DNA of 64,000 nt from DATCRE01 sp964235605 (GTDB lineage Bacteria; Bacteroidota; Bacteroidia; Cytophagales; Cyclobacteriaceae): positions 22,313 to 86,312 of the forward strand of contig CAXSCR010000011.1 in assembly GCA_964235605.1 (NCBI GenBank). The letters are read 5' to 3'. Under the pieces are notes generated by a model. It had not been told where the DNA came from. It ran no database searches and was given only the letters and a program-made list of their open reading frames with translations. This document shows positions 8,311-16,730 of the stretch, in pieces. Position numbers and translations under genes: made by a program. Within the stretch, counting starts at the first letter, position 1. Every line of letters begins with the position of its first letter.

Positions 8311-9750
8311 ATGAATTTAGAAAAAATAAAGGCGAGTTACCCAACCATTCTATTGGCAATGATCTTATTGATCGTTTCCGTTGCTGTCGCTTATATGATG
8401 GCAAATGTTGATTTGGTTGTCGGTCCCGTAGTAGTGGTGTTATTACTGGGCATTTTATTGGTAATGGGTATTTTTATTAATTATAGAGTTGCTATTTACG
8501 CTAGCTTTTTTCTAAGTGTTTTTATGTCGTGGGCAAGTAGAATTTACGCACCGCCTATTCCCTTAGGTGTTATATTAGACTTGTTAGCTGTTCTTGCATT
8601 TATAGCCATATTTTTTGCAAAGGATGAAGAGCGTGATTGGAAGTTATTAAACTCACCCATTACCTACCTTTACCTCGTTATTGTTGTCTATCAGTTTCTG
8701 CAAGTTTTTAATCCAAGTGCTACGTCGTTTACAGGTTGGGCGGTGGCCTTAAGAGGCAATACGTCATTTTTGCTTTACATTGTGTTTTTCCAAATGCTCT
8801 CTTCTTTTGAGCAGGTCAAAAAATTTACCAAGGTATGGATTGTGTTATCAGCTGCGGTAGGCCTGTATGGAATTTATCAGGAAATTTTCGGACTTACTTA
8901 TTTTGAAAGGAATTGGGTCTACTCCTCTGAAGCGCGCGTAAAATTGCTTTATATATGGGGTCATATGCGGAAGTTTTCAATCCTATCAGATCCTTCGGCC
9001 TTTGGCTTGTTTGCTGGTTTTAGTGGTTTGGGATGTTTGATTTTAGCAGTTGGTCCATTTAAATCCACTTACAGGGTGATATTGGCGATTCTAGCATTAA
9101 TAATGTTCATATCAATGTCTTTTTCAGGCACAAGAACAGCTATTGTAATGGTAGCGTTTGGTATAATCTTTTATATCATATTGACCATCCGCAGTAAAGC
9201 GACAGTTATGGTAATGGCGGTGTCTATAATAGGCGGGGTATTACTTCTTTTTGGACCTTTTCATGGAGGTACGGTCAAAAGAATTCGATCAACATTCAAC
9301 GTTGATGAAGATGCTTCGATGGGGGTTAGAGACAGGAAACGTATTAGATTACAGGACTATGTACAGACACATCCATTTGGGGGCGGATTAAATACAACGG
9401 GAACCAATGGGCTAAAATATTCTCCTGGACATCCGCTAGCTCAGGGTTGGGATCCCGATAGCGGATATTTATTAACGGCTTTGGAGCTGGGATGGATTGG
9501 ACTAATTATAGGAATGGCATTCTTCTTTGTTGTAGTATTAAAAGGTATTAATAATTATTATGCGCTAAACGACCCCTTGTTAAAAGCGGTAACACTAGCT
9601 TATATTGTGCCTTTTATGGCACTCTCAGTAGCACATTATGCGCAGGATGCTGTGTTTCAGAAGCCCGTATATCTAATTGTAACTGCTACGTACGCATTAA
9701 TGTTAAGACTTCCTTCATTTGATAAATCGTTAAAAAACAAAATAGTATGA
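8311..9750 (+). CDS. O-antigen ligase / polymerase family membrane protein (Wzy/WaaL type)
   Basis: The protein has 479 residues with about 11-12 transmembrane helices. A large periplasmic loop contains HPFGGGLNTTG and GWDPDSGYLLTALELGW, the conserved region of the Wzy_C family. The segment SFSGTRTAIVMVAFG just before it is also typical. Members either polymerise lipid-linked repeat units or ligate glycan to an acceptor, and sequence alone rarely separates these. With a flippase and co-polymerase nearby, polymerisation (Wzy role) is more likely. The stop overlaps the TolC-like start in an ATGA. Confidence 0.83.
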   Translation: MNLEKIKASYPTILLAMILLIVSVAVAYMMANVDLVVGPVVVVLLLGILLVMGIFINYRVAIYASFFLSVFMSWASRIYAPPIPLGVILDLLAVLAFIAIFFAKDEERDWKLLNSPITYLYLVIVVYQFLQVFNPSATSFTGWAVALRGNTSFLLYIVFFQMLSSFEQVKKFTKVWIVLSAAVGLYGIYQEIFGLTYFERNWVYSSEARVKLLYIWGHMRKFSILSDPSAFGLFAGFSGLGCLILAVGPFKSTYRVILAILALIMFISMSFSGTRTAIVMVAFGIIFYIILTIRSKATVMVMAVSIIGGVLLLFGPFHGGTVKRIRSTFNVDEDASMGVRDRKRIRLQDYVQTHPFGGGLNTTGTNGLKYSPGHPLAQGWDPDSGYLLTALELGWIGLIIGMAFFFVVVLKGINNYYALNDPLLKAVTLAYIVPFMALSVAHYAQDAVFQKPVYLIVTATYALMLRLPSFDKSLKNKIV

Positions 9751-10433
9751 AAAGAATTATCGTGGTGTTTTTATCAATCGTGTCTTTAAATACATTCGCA
9801 CAGAATGTGGACTACAATAAAATAATATTACCTGATTATGTTAAAGATGCTGATTTTGGCGAGAAACTAGTTCAACTCGCATGGCGTAATCACCCGGAAA
9901 ATGATGTTTTTAGAAGAGAAATTACCCGTGCAAAACTTGATAAAAAAAGATACTCAGTTGATTGGCTAAATTCTATTAACCTTCAAAGCAATATCAATGA
10001 ATTTACCATACGAGGTGAGGAGAGAGCTCAGTTTTACCCGCGATACAACATAAGAATGTCGCTTAATCTAGGTGCATTTTTTACAATTCCTTATGACAAT
10101 AAGAGGGCAAAAGAACAAATAGCCATTACAGAAGATAATTTAAATTCACAAAAACTTCTTCTGCGTGCTTCGGTATTAAAAGCGTACAACGACTTTTTAC
10201 TAAGAGAAAAGTCATATAAGATTCAAACGCAAATGTTAACTGATACAGAAAGTTCTCACAAATTGGTAGAGCAAAAGTTTAAAAATGGTGAAACTACATT
10301 TGATGTATATGTCAATAGCTTAAACAATTTTAACAGGCTTTCTATAACCATACTTGAAGCTGAGCATGACTATAAGAACGCAAAGCTTGATCTTGAACAA
10401 TTCATAGGAATGAAATTGGAGGACGTTAGGTAA
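9747..10433 (+). CDS. TolC-like outer-membrane protein, half length
   Basis: The protein has 228 residues with a cleavable signal peptide (first about 18 residues, ending NTFAQ). The mature part is one unit of the outer-membrane efflux (TolC) fold: a long helix around SQKLLLRASVLKAYNDFLL, then KNGETTFDVYVNSLNNF, which resembles the helical hairpin repeats. Typical TolC proteins have about 430-480 residues with two such units, so this is a half-size version. No frameshift or downstream remnant was seen. It overlaps the ligase by 4 nt and is followed by a strong terminator. It may take part in polysaccharide passage through the outer membrane (inference). No Wza-type protein is in the window. 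Confidence 0.68.
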   Translation: MKRIIVVFLSIVSLNTFAQNVDYNKIILPDYVKDADFGEKLVQLAWRNHPENDVFRREITRAKLDKKRYSVDWLNSINLQSNINEFTIRGEERAQFYPRYNIRMSLNLGAFFTIPYDNKRAKEQIAITEDNLNSQKLLLRASVLKAYNDFLLREKSYKIQTQMLTDTESSHKLVEQKFKNGETTFDVYVNSLNNFNRLSITILEAEHDYKNAKLDLEQFIGMKLEDVR

Positions 10434-10465
10434 TTCGCATACATTCGCAAAAAATATCCTTACTC

Positions 10466-10504
10466 GTACCAACATTCCCTCAATGTATGTTGGTACAATT
10501 TTTT
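10466..10504 (+). terminator. Rho-independent terminator between the TolC-like and acyltransferase genes
   Basis: A perfect 10-bp stem (GTACCAACAT at 10466-10475, ATGTTGGTAC at 10487-10496) with an 11-nt loop is followed by AATTTTTT. It lies 32 nt after the TolC-like stop and only 31 nt before the acyltransferase ATG, so it splits the + strand locus into two transcription units or acts as an attenuator. Confidence 0.8.
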
Positions 10505-10535
10505 GATTACATTTTCCGTCTGCTTTAATCTCTTC

Positions 10536-11603
10536 ATGGAGAACAAGAAGTTTCTTCCCTATATTCATTATTTTCGAGGGGCTGCAATATTATTTATTGT
10601 TGGTCTGCACGCTTGTATTTCTTTAAAATGGGGTGATGGCATTCTCCAACGGAAATTTGTGCTGGTTTTATTTAATAACGGTACCGTTTTATTTGTATTT
10701 ATTTCCGGATATCTCTTTTACCACCTTAGTAAAAATCGATTTGATTATCTTGATTATTTAAAAAAGAAATTCTTTTACGTCATCCTACCTTATCTAATAG
10801 TTTCAATTCCCGCACTAATAGACAAGTTTTTCATTGATAAGGTAGGAAGCCATTGGTGGATGGATCAAGGTTACGGCCAAAAGTCTGTTATTTCAAAGCT
10901 AGTGTTTTTATTGCTGTCAGGTAGGCATATGGGTGTACTGTGGTTTATTCCAATGATCACGGTGTTCTATATTTTTGCCCCACTTATATTACGTTTCGCT
11001 AAGAGTCAAATATTTAATTATCTAGCTCCTATAATCATCTTTTTTGGCCTTTATACTTTTAGATTTGGGTATTATGCCGATATTGGCTTATCGTTAGAGT
11101 ATTTCTTCCCTATTTATATATTTGGCATTTGGATCAATAAATTTAAAGAGCAATTTTTTGTTCAGGCACGTATTATTGTCATTGTATTGGGGTTATTTTA
11201 CCTAGGCATTTGTGTTGGTGAATTTTTAGAAACCATCCCTTTTGATGACTTAATAAAAACACGCGACGGTTATGTTGTTTATAATGGATACAGGCTCAAT
11301 TACAATAAACTTAAAATGCAAATTTTGTGTCTAGCATTGTTGATGCTATTCTATCTTTTAAACAACAAACAATTTACCTTATTAAAACTTTTGGGTGATT
11401 ATAGTTTTGGGATCTTCTTCGTGCATTTATATGTAATTGAGATTTTAAGACTAGCAGATCATACAGGATTACTAAAAATTTCACCACCAACGATGTTTAC
11501 TTTTATATTTTACTATCTTTTTATAATGGTTATTACGCTGGTTATTGTTAAGCTAATCAAACTTTCATTGAAAGAGAACAGTCGTTATTTTATAGGAAGC
11601 TAA
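10536..11603 (+). CDS. Acyltransferase 3 family membrane protein (sugar O-acylation)
   Basis: The protein has 355 residues from ATG 10536. The frame is open to TTG 10503, but that start would lie in the T-tract of the terminator. The N-terminus reads YIHYFRGAAILFIVGLHA, the diagnostic opening of acyltransferase 3 proteins with the catalytic His in the first helix. About ten transmembrane helices follow. Members transfer acetyl or other acyl groups to sugars of O-antigen or exopolysaccharide. Together with the SGNH proteins this suggests an O-acylated glycan (inference). The next gene starts 10 nt downstream. Confidence 0.83.
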   Translation: MENKKFLPYIHYFRGAAILFIVGLHACISLKWGDGILQRKFVLVLFNNGTVLFVFISGYLFYHLSKNRFDYLDYLKKKFFYVILPYLIVSIPALIDKFFIDKVGSHWWMDQGYGQKSVISKLVFLLLSGRHMGVLWFIPMITVFYIFAPLILRFAKSQIFNYLAPIIIFFGLYTFRFGYYADIGLSLEYFFPIYIFGIWINKFKEQFFVQARIIVIVLGLFYLGICVGEFLETIPFDDLIKTRDGYVVYNGYRLNYNKLKMQILCLALLMLFYLLNNKQFTLLKLLGDYSFGIFFVHLYVIEILRLADHTGLLKISPPTMFTFIFYYLFIMVITLVIVKLIKLSLKENSRYFIGS

Positions 11604-11613
11604 TAAATACAGT

Positions 11614-12801
11614 ATGAGCAGACAATGGCTTTATTTGATAATTTGTTTAGTAGCTACCACAGTATTTTTTTTATCCAACGAAAATTTAAAAGGGTATCTA
11701 AGATGTGACTCATGTTTAGGAAAAGAAATTCATTCACCACCTGATTCGCTTTATAATTACGAACTTTCTAATAAAGCACCTTTTAAGTACAGAATATTAT
11801 TTCCAACGATTGTTAAGGTCAGCCATGCACTAGTTTTTGATAGATTTGATAACATAGGTTTTTATTATACGTATAAATTTTGGAGTTGGTTTTTTTACGT
11901 TTCTTCAGCTTGTTTGTTATTCTACTTAATGACATTTGCCGGCTTTTCTGATGGGCACTGCCTTACAGGGGCATTTATTTTTATTCTTTTGCCGCCCATG
12001 TTGATGGCTTATACCCTTCCGGTTCATACCAGGGAAGACCCATTGGCTTACTCGATTCTCTTCATCGGATTAATGGCCTTATTAAAGGATAAGAAGATTT
12101 TGTTTGTGGTTATTTCAGTAGTAGGTGTATTGTGCAGAGAAACTTTGTTATTACTTCCTATGCTTTACTTTTTCTTCTCGGATGATAAGAACATCTTGAG
12201 AAGATTGGTTATACCAGCCATACCTAGTATTGCTTGGCTGACATTACGGCTTTCGATGAAACACGCGGAGTATGATGTTGAAGAAGGTTTTAAATGGAAC
12301 AACAACAACATTGAACAAGTTTTTGGATTTCTGTTTATAACATTTAATGTACTCTGGATTCCTTTCATATTTCATGTCATTAACTTGAAGAATAGATTGC
12401 AAACGACGAACAAGGTTCGTCAATTCTTCTATAGAACTTCTTTATTAACCCTAATAACCATTCTGCTTACTACTTATTTCGGAGGGATTTATAACGAAAT
12501 TAGGCTACTTTATTTATTAGCTCCATGGATGATTCTCATTACACTCGATTTCGTTGAACAATACGGTGATAGAATGAAAGTACTCGTGCTAACAAAAAAA
12601 TATCTTCTTTACATATTTTTAATCACTGTTGTTTGTGTAGTTATTACGTTGTTTACTTTAAAATATCAACCAAGGTTAATTGTGCCTGGTAAGTACCGCG
12701 TACCATATCATTTATGGATCATTATTTCCATGATCTATATCTATATAACGCTTATTTTTGTACCGGTTTCATTCAAAGTTCGCGGATCAAAAAGAATATA
12801 A
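11614..12801 (+). CDS. Polytopic membrane protein, GT-C-like
   Basis: The protein has 395 residues with about ten hydrophobic segments. An early extracytoplasmic loop has paired cysteines (RCDSCLGKE), and a conserved-looking block reads HTREDPLAYSILFIGL, followed later by VLCRETLLLLPMLYFF. This layout occurs in uncharacterised membrane proteins of polysaccharide loci and resembles GT-C glycosyltransferases, which use lipid-phosphate sugars at the outer face of the inner membrane. I cannot assign a donor. It is one nucleotide from the next gene and belongs to the unit ending in the DprE-like pair. Confidence 0.6.
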   Translation: MSRQWLYLIICLVATTVFFLSNENLKGYLRCDSCLGKEIHSPPDSLYNYELSNKAPFKYRILFPTIVKVSHALVFDRFDNIGFYYTYKFWSWFFYVSSACLLFYLMTFAGFSDGHCLTGAFIFILLPPMLMAYTLPVHTREDPLAYSILFIGLMALLKDKKILFVVISVVGVLCRETLLLLPMLYFFFSDDKNILRRLVIPAIPSIAWLTLRLSMKHAEYDVEEGFKWNNNNIEQVFGFLFITFNVLWIPFIFHVINLKNRLQTTNKVRQFFYRTSLLTLITILLTTYFGGIYNEIRLLYLLAPWMILITLDFVEQYGDRMKVLVLTKKYLLYIFLITVVCVVITLFTLKYQPRLIVPGKYRVPYHLWIIISMIYIYITLIFVPVSFKVRGSKRI

Positions 12802-12802
12802 A

Positions 12803-14431
12803 ATGTCTAATCTGCTTAAAAAGTCATTATCAAACAAGAGCGCCGTTAGGTTAGGGTATGGCCTTATTATTTTAACGGCTTTGCTGCCACTTTTTTTTCA
12901 TTACCCTTACCGCATCAATTTATTTTTGGCATGGGAGGGGGCCTTTAGAATGGCGCAAGGCGAAATTCCTTATCAGGATTTTGGTAGCCCGGTAGGATAC
13001 GGCTTTTGGCTTCTACCAGCCCTGTTCTTCAAAATTTTTGGTCCTTATGTTTATACGTTATTAATTGTTCAGGCTTTTATAAACATCATTTCAGGGATAG
13101 CCTTTAGTAGATTGTTAAAGATTTTTTTCGTGCCTCCTACTGCACGCCTACTCCCGTTATTGGTGTATTGCTTGTCGTATTCTATGTTTAACTTCTGGCC
13201 CTGGTACAATCACTTTGTATTTGTTGTGGAGTTAGTTGGATTTTGTATCCTATGTTCACAAATTTTAAAGCCAATTAATGAGCGAAGGCCAATTAAAATT
13301 ATAGTTGCAGGATTTTTAATTGCTTTGGCTTTTCTTACCAAACAAGATACGGGTGGGCTTGCAGCCTGCATAGCCATAGCAGTTCTGTTGTTAGATTTTA
13401 TATACGAGAAGAAAATAAAAACGGCTTTGATTTTTCTTGGTGGTTATATGGCTTCTTTATCTGTCATGATTCTGCCTTTCTTAGCCTATGAATTTAGCTA
13501 CTGGTTTAACATGGGACAATTTCCACATAACTCCAGAGTAGATAAGTTTGATATCGTCAATGAATTTTTAGGTGCTTCTGAGTTTATTAAATTATATCTC
13601 CTGTTCATCGTTTTCATCGTGGCCTCTAAACTGAATCAACTTAATAGTTGGCGAGAAGAGAAAAGTTACTTCTTATTCTTACTTGTAGTTATTGCTATTC
13701 TTGCACAAGCCGCAATAATTCAAGTGACTAGCTATACACCACTCGATGGGAATATATATTTTCATGGATTGGCCTTTGCATTCATCACTTTTCATTTCTC
13801 AAGACAAATAGACTATTCTAAAATTATAAATTTCTCTGTATTTGGTTTATTGGTATGCCTTTGGTGGTCTGGTGTTTTCTGGACAAGATTTTTGCGTGAA
13901 AAAGTTCAGAAAGTGTTGGTTGATAATTCACCCAATAAAGAAAATGTAATTTCTAAAAGAACCTTCCTCATAGGGAATGATTCAACGGCGTCAGTAGGTA
14001 ATAGTAGATCGAAGTGGATTGTGTCAAGTATTCCATCATTTAAGCGAATCAAAATACCCGAAGGAACAGAAAAGGGTATTAGGCAAATTATGGCACTTCC
14101 TGAGAGCAAGAAAAAGAATTTAAAAATGCTCAACATGTCTGAGCTCACACCATTGGCTTATGATATGGGGTATGATCTAGAGACCGGACCAAGCTATCCA
14201 CTTTGGTACCACAAGGGTGTTGCTTTCTTCGATAGGGAGGTGAATGTCTTTTGTAAAAAAATATCAATTAAACAATACGATATTATTTTATTCGAAGACA
14301 TACCAAACGTAAATCAATTTTATCCGTATGAAGTACGTGATTGCATAAAAGAGAATTACATGTTTAAGTTTAAATTTCTTGCCCCCCGCATTCCAGAGAT
14401 ATCTTACATAGAAGTTTATACAAAAGAATAG
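12803..14431 (+). CDS. GT-C type membrane glycosyltransferase (ArnT/PMT-like)
   Basis: The protein has 542 residues from ATG 12803. The frame is open to 12758, but the ATG one nucleotide after the previous stop is preferred. The first helix is followed by an extracytoplasmic loop with WEGAFRMAQGEIPYQDFGSP, the acidic first-loop motif of GT-C enzymes, then GFWLLPALFFKIFGP. About ten helices precede a soluble C-terminal domain of roughly 170 residues. Such enzymes use polyprenyl-phosphate sugars. The DprE1/DprE2-like genes immediately downstream could supply a polyprenyl-phosphate pentose (inference). Confidence 0.73.
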   Translation: MSNLLKKSLSNKSAVRLGYGLIILTALLPLFFHYPYRINLFLAWEGAFRMAQGEIPYQDFGSPVGYGFWLLPALFFKIFGPYVYTLLIVQAFINIISGIAFSRLLKIFFVPPTARLLPLLVYCLSYSMFNFWPWYNHFVFVVELVGFCILCSQILKPINERRPIKIIVAGFLIALAFLTKQDTGGLAACIAIAVLLLDFIYEKKIKTALIFLGGYMASLSVMILPFLAYEFSYWFNMGQFPHNSRVDKFDIVNEFLGASEFIKLYLLFIVFIVASKLNQLNSWREEKSYFLFLLVVIAILAQAAIIQVTSYTPLDGNIYFHGLAFAFITFHFSRQIDYSKIINFSVFGLLVCLWWSGVFWTRFLREKVQKVLVDNSPNKENVISKRTFLIGNDSTASVGNSRSKWIVSSIPSFKRIKIPEGTEKGIRQIMALPESKKKNLKMLNMSELTPLAYDMGYDLETGPSYPLWYHKGVAFFDREVNVFCKKISIKQYDIILFEDIPNVNQFYPYEVRDCIKENYMFKFKFLAPRIPEISYIEVYTKE

Positions 14432-14437
14432 AAGGCA

Positions 14438-15763
14438 ATGATACAGAACGTTACCAATTGGAATAATTATCCAATAGTAGAGGCAGATAAATTTTCTTTT
14501 GATTATAAAGATGATGTAACCTCAAAGTTACAAGATCTGTCTGACTTAGGCATTCGCGGAAATGGCCGATGTTACGGTGATGCATCATTGTCGTCAACTA
14601 TTGTAAGTAGCTTACGCTACGATAAAATCATTTCTTTTGATAAAACCAAAGGAATTGTTAAATGTCAAAGTGGTTTATTGTTGTCAGATTTATTACAGAT
14701 CATAGTCCCAGAGGGTTGGTTCTTACCGGTCACCCCTGGAACAAAATTCATTACGGTTGGTGGCGCAGTAGCATCTGATGTACATGGTAAAAATCACCAC
14801 GTAGATGGATCATTTTCAAGACATATTATTAATATGTCAATGCTGCTAGGAACGGGAGAAATTGTCAATTGTAACCAGACTGTTAACTCAGATCTGTTTT
14901 GGGCCACTTGTGGTGGGATGGGATTGACAGGCTTAATCCTTGATGTTACTTTTGACTTGAAAAAAATTGAAACCGCGTACATTAAACAAAAGCAAATTAA
15001 AGCCGGGAACCTCGATGAGGTAATGGATCTTTTTGAACAATATGGCCACTACACGTATTCTGTTGCCTGGATAGATTGTTTAAAGAAAGGAAGCAGCTAC
15101 GGCAGAAGTATTCTTATGGTAGGCGAGCATGCTACGGCGGAGGCGGTTACCAACGGCAAGAAATTACTTGAAGTAAAGGAAAAAGCGCTATTATCAATCC
15201 CATTTAATTTTCCATCATTCGCATTGAATAGTTTAACGGTTAAGGCTTTTAATGCGCTTTACTATGCGAAGAATTATAAAACTCTCATGGACAGTGTTGC
15301 GCACTATGATGGGTTTTATTATCCCCTTGATTCTATTTTAAATTGGAATCGTATTTACGGAAGTAAAGGTTTTGTGCAGTATCAATTTGTTCTGCCTCTG
15401 TCATCTAGTAAACAAGGTCTTAAAGACATTCTAACACGAATAAGTAATAAAGGATTAGGTTCTTTTCTAGCCGTATTAAAATTATTTGGTGAACAGGATG
15501 ATCTTATCTCTTTCCCAATGAAGGGCTATACACTTGCGCTTGATATTCCCATTCAATCTGGTCTGTTTGAGTTTCTAGATGAATTAGATAAAGTTGTTGC
15601 TGAATATGGCGGACGAATTTATCTCTCCAAAGACGCACGCATGAAAAAGGAAATCTTCTGGAAAACCTATAGTAGGGCAAGTGAATTTAATGCTATCCTG
15701 AAGAAGTATGACCCTGAGAATAGATTTACTACACTTTTATCTAAACGACTTGAATTAAAATAA
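14438..15763 (+). CDS. DprE1-like FAD-dependent polyprenyl-phosphoribose 2'-oxidase
   Basis: The protein has 441 residues. The N-terminal FAD-binding half has RGNGRCYGDASL, ASDVHGKNHHVDGSF and WATCGGMGLTGLILDVTF. The C-terminal half has YYPLDSILNWNRIYG, QYQFVLP and LKLFGEQDD. These match mycobacterial DprE1 block by block. The catalytic lysine (K418 of M. tuberculosis) aligns with Lys398 in YLSKDAR. The benzothiazinone-target cysteine (C387) aligns with Ala367 in GYTLALDIPI. DprE1 oxidises the ribose of decaprenyl-phospho-ribose at C2, the first half of epimerisation to arabinose. The partner gene follows after 2 nt. The substrate here is inferred. Confidence 0.88.
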   Translation: MIQNVTNWNNYPIVEADKFSFDYKDDVTSKLQDLSDLGIRGNGRCYGDASLSSTIVSSLRYDKIISFDKTKGIVKCQSGLLLSDLLQIIVPEGWFLPVTPGTKFITVGGAVASDVHGKNHHVDGSFSRHIINMSMLLGTGEIVNCNQTVNSDLFWATCGGMGLTGLILDVTFDLKKIETAYIKQKQIKAGNLDEVMDLFEQYGHYTYSVAWIDCLKKGSSYGRSILMVGEHATAEAVTNGKKLLEVKEKALLSIPFNFPSFALNSLTVKAFNALYYAKNYKTLMDSVAHYDGFYYPLDSILNWNRIYGSKGFVQYQFVLPLSSSKQGLKDILTRISNKGLGSFLAVLKLFGEQDDLISFPMKGYTLALDIPIQSGLFEFLDELDKVVAEYGGRIYLSKDARMKKEIFWKTYSRASEFNAILKKYDPENRFTTLLSKRLELK

Positions 15764-15765
15764 TA

Positions 15766-16500
15766 ATGAGTAAAAATCTATTACTTCTTGGTGCAACTTC
15801 TGATATGGCCGTTGCCGTTGCCCGTAAGTTTGCAAATGAAGGATTTACAATCACTTTAGCAGCGCGTAATCTTGATAAATTAAAACCAATCGAGAATGAT
15901 ATATCCATTAGGCATAACACAAAAGTAAATTCCGTTTCTTTTGATGCTTTGAACTTCGCATCACACACAACATTTTACAATGCCTTATCGCAAAAACCAG
16001 ATGTGGTAGTTTGTGTTTTTGGATTACTAGGAGACCAGCTTGAAGCTCAAACTAACTGGAAGGCATGTGAAGAAATTATCGGTAGCAACTACACTGGCGC
16101 TGTATCAATACTAAATGTTATTGCAAATGATTTTGCTAGTAGAAAGAAAGGCGTAATAGTTGGGATTAGCTCAGTAGCTGGAGATAGAGGTAGACAAAGC
16201 AACTACTTTTATGGAAGTGCCAAGGCAGGCTTCACTGCCTATCTCTCCGGGTTACGTAATAGATTGTATGCAGTAGGTGTTCATGTTGTTACAGTTAAAC
16301 CTGGTTTTGTTAAAACCAAGATGATTGAAAATATGAAGACGCCCGCACCTATTACGGGTACGCCAAGTGCAGTGGCGAACAAAATTTATAATGCCATTAC
16401 TAAGAAAAAAGATGTTGTTTATGTTTTGCCAATTTGGTGGTTAATCATGCTCATCATTAAGAGTATACCTGAAGGAATCTTTAAAAAATTAAAACTCTAA
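15766..16500 (+). CDS. DprE2-like short-chain dehydrogenase (keto-reductase partner of DprE1)
   Basis: The protein has 244 residues, an SDR of the DprE2 type. The cofactor loop is LLLGATSDMAVAVARKFA, the catalytic serine lies in VGISSVAGDRG, and YGSAKAGF gives the Y-x-x-x-K motif. A hydrophobic C-terminal segment (WWLIMLIIKSIP) may touch the membrane. In mycobacteria DprE2 reduces the keto intermediate to decaprenyl-phospho-arabinose using NADH. The 2-nt spacing after the DprE1-like gene supports a two-enzyme epimerase. It is the last gene of the + strand unit. Confidence 0.87.
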   Translation: MSKNLLLLGATSDMAVAVARKFANEGFTITLAARNLDKLKPIENDISIRHNTKVNSVSFDALNFASHTTFYNALSQKPDVVVCVFGLLGDQLEAQTNWKACEEIIGSNYTGAVSILNVIANDFASRKKGVIVGISSVAGDRGRQSNYFYGSAKAGFTAYLSGLRNRLYAVGVHVVTVKPGFVKTKMIENMKTPAPITGTPSAVANKIYNAITKKKDVVYVLPIWWLIMLIIKSIPEGIFKKLKL

Positions 16501-16609
16501 TGCGCTATATACTTTGTGTTTCCTTACTTTGATTAGAGCCATCTCAGCTTTATCTATTTGGAATGGAATGATCTCCCTATTAAAGTAAATCAACTTTTAA
16601 TTTCGTTAA

Positions 16610-16642
16610 TTAAGAGACTTTCCGAAGGAATTAATCTCTTAA
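16610..16642. terminator. Nested hairpin between convergent genes
   Basis: An 8-bp inverted repeat (TTAAGAGA at 16610-16617, TCTCTTAA at 16635-16642) encloses a 4-bp inner hairpin (TTCC-GAA-GGAA). It lies in the 230-nt space between the convergent DprE2-like and SGNH genes. It lacks a clear T-tract on either side, so a terminator role is possible but not certain. The rest of that space shows nothing else. Confidence 0.38.
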
Positions 16643-16730
16643 CAAAAATCTTATCGCGCTAACCACATTTTATGAGTAACATGACCTTGTTGCTTGTGGT
16701 ACAATTGCTTGATAAAGCTAAAGAACAATG

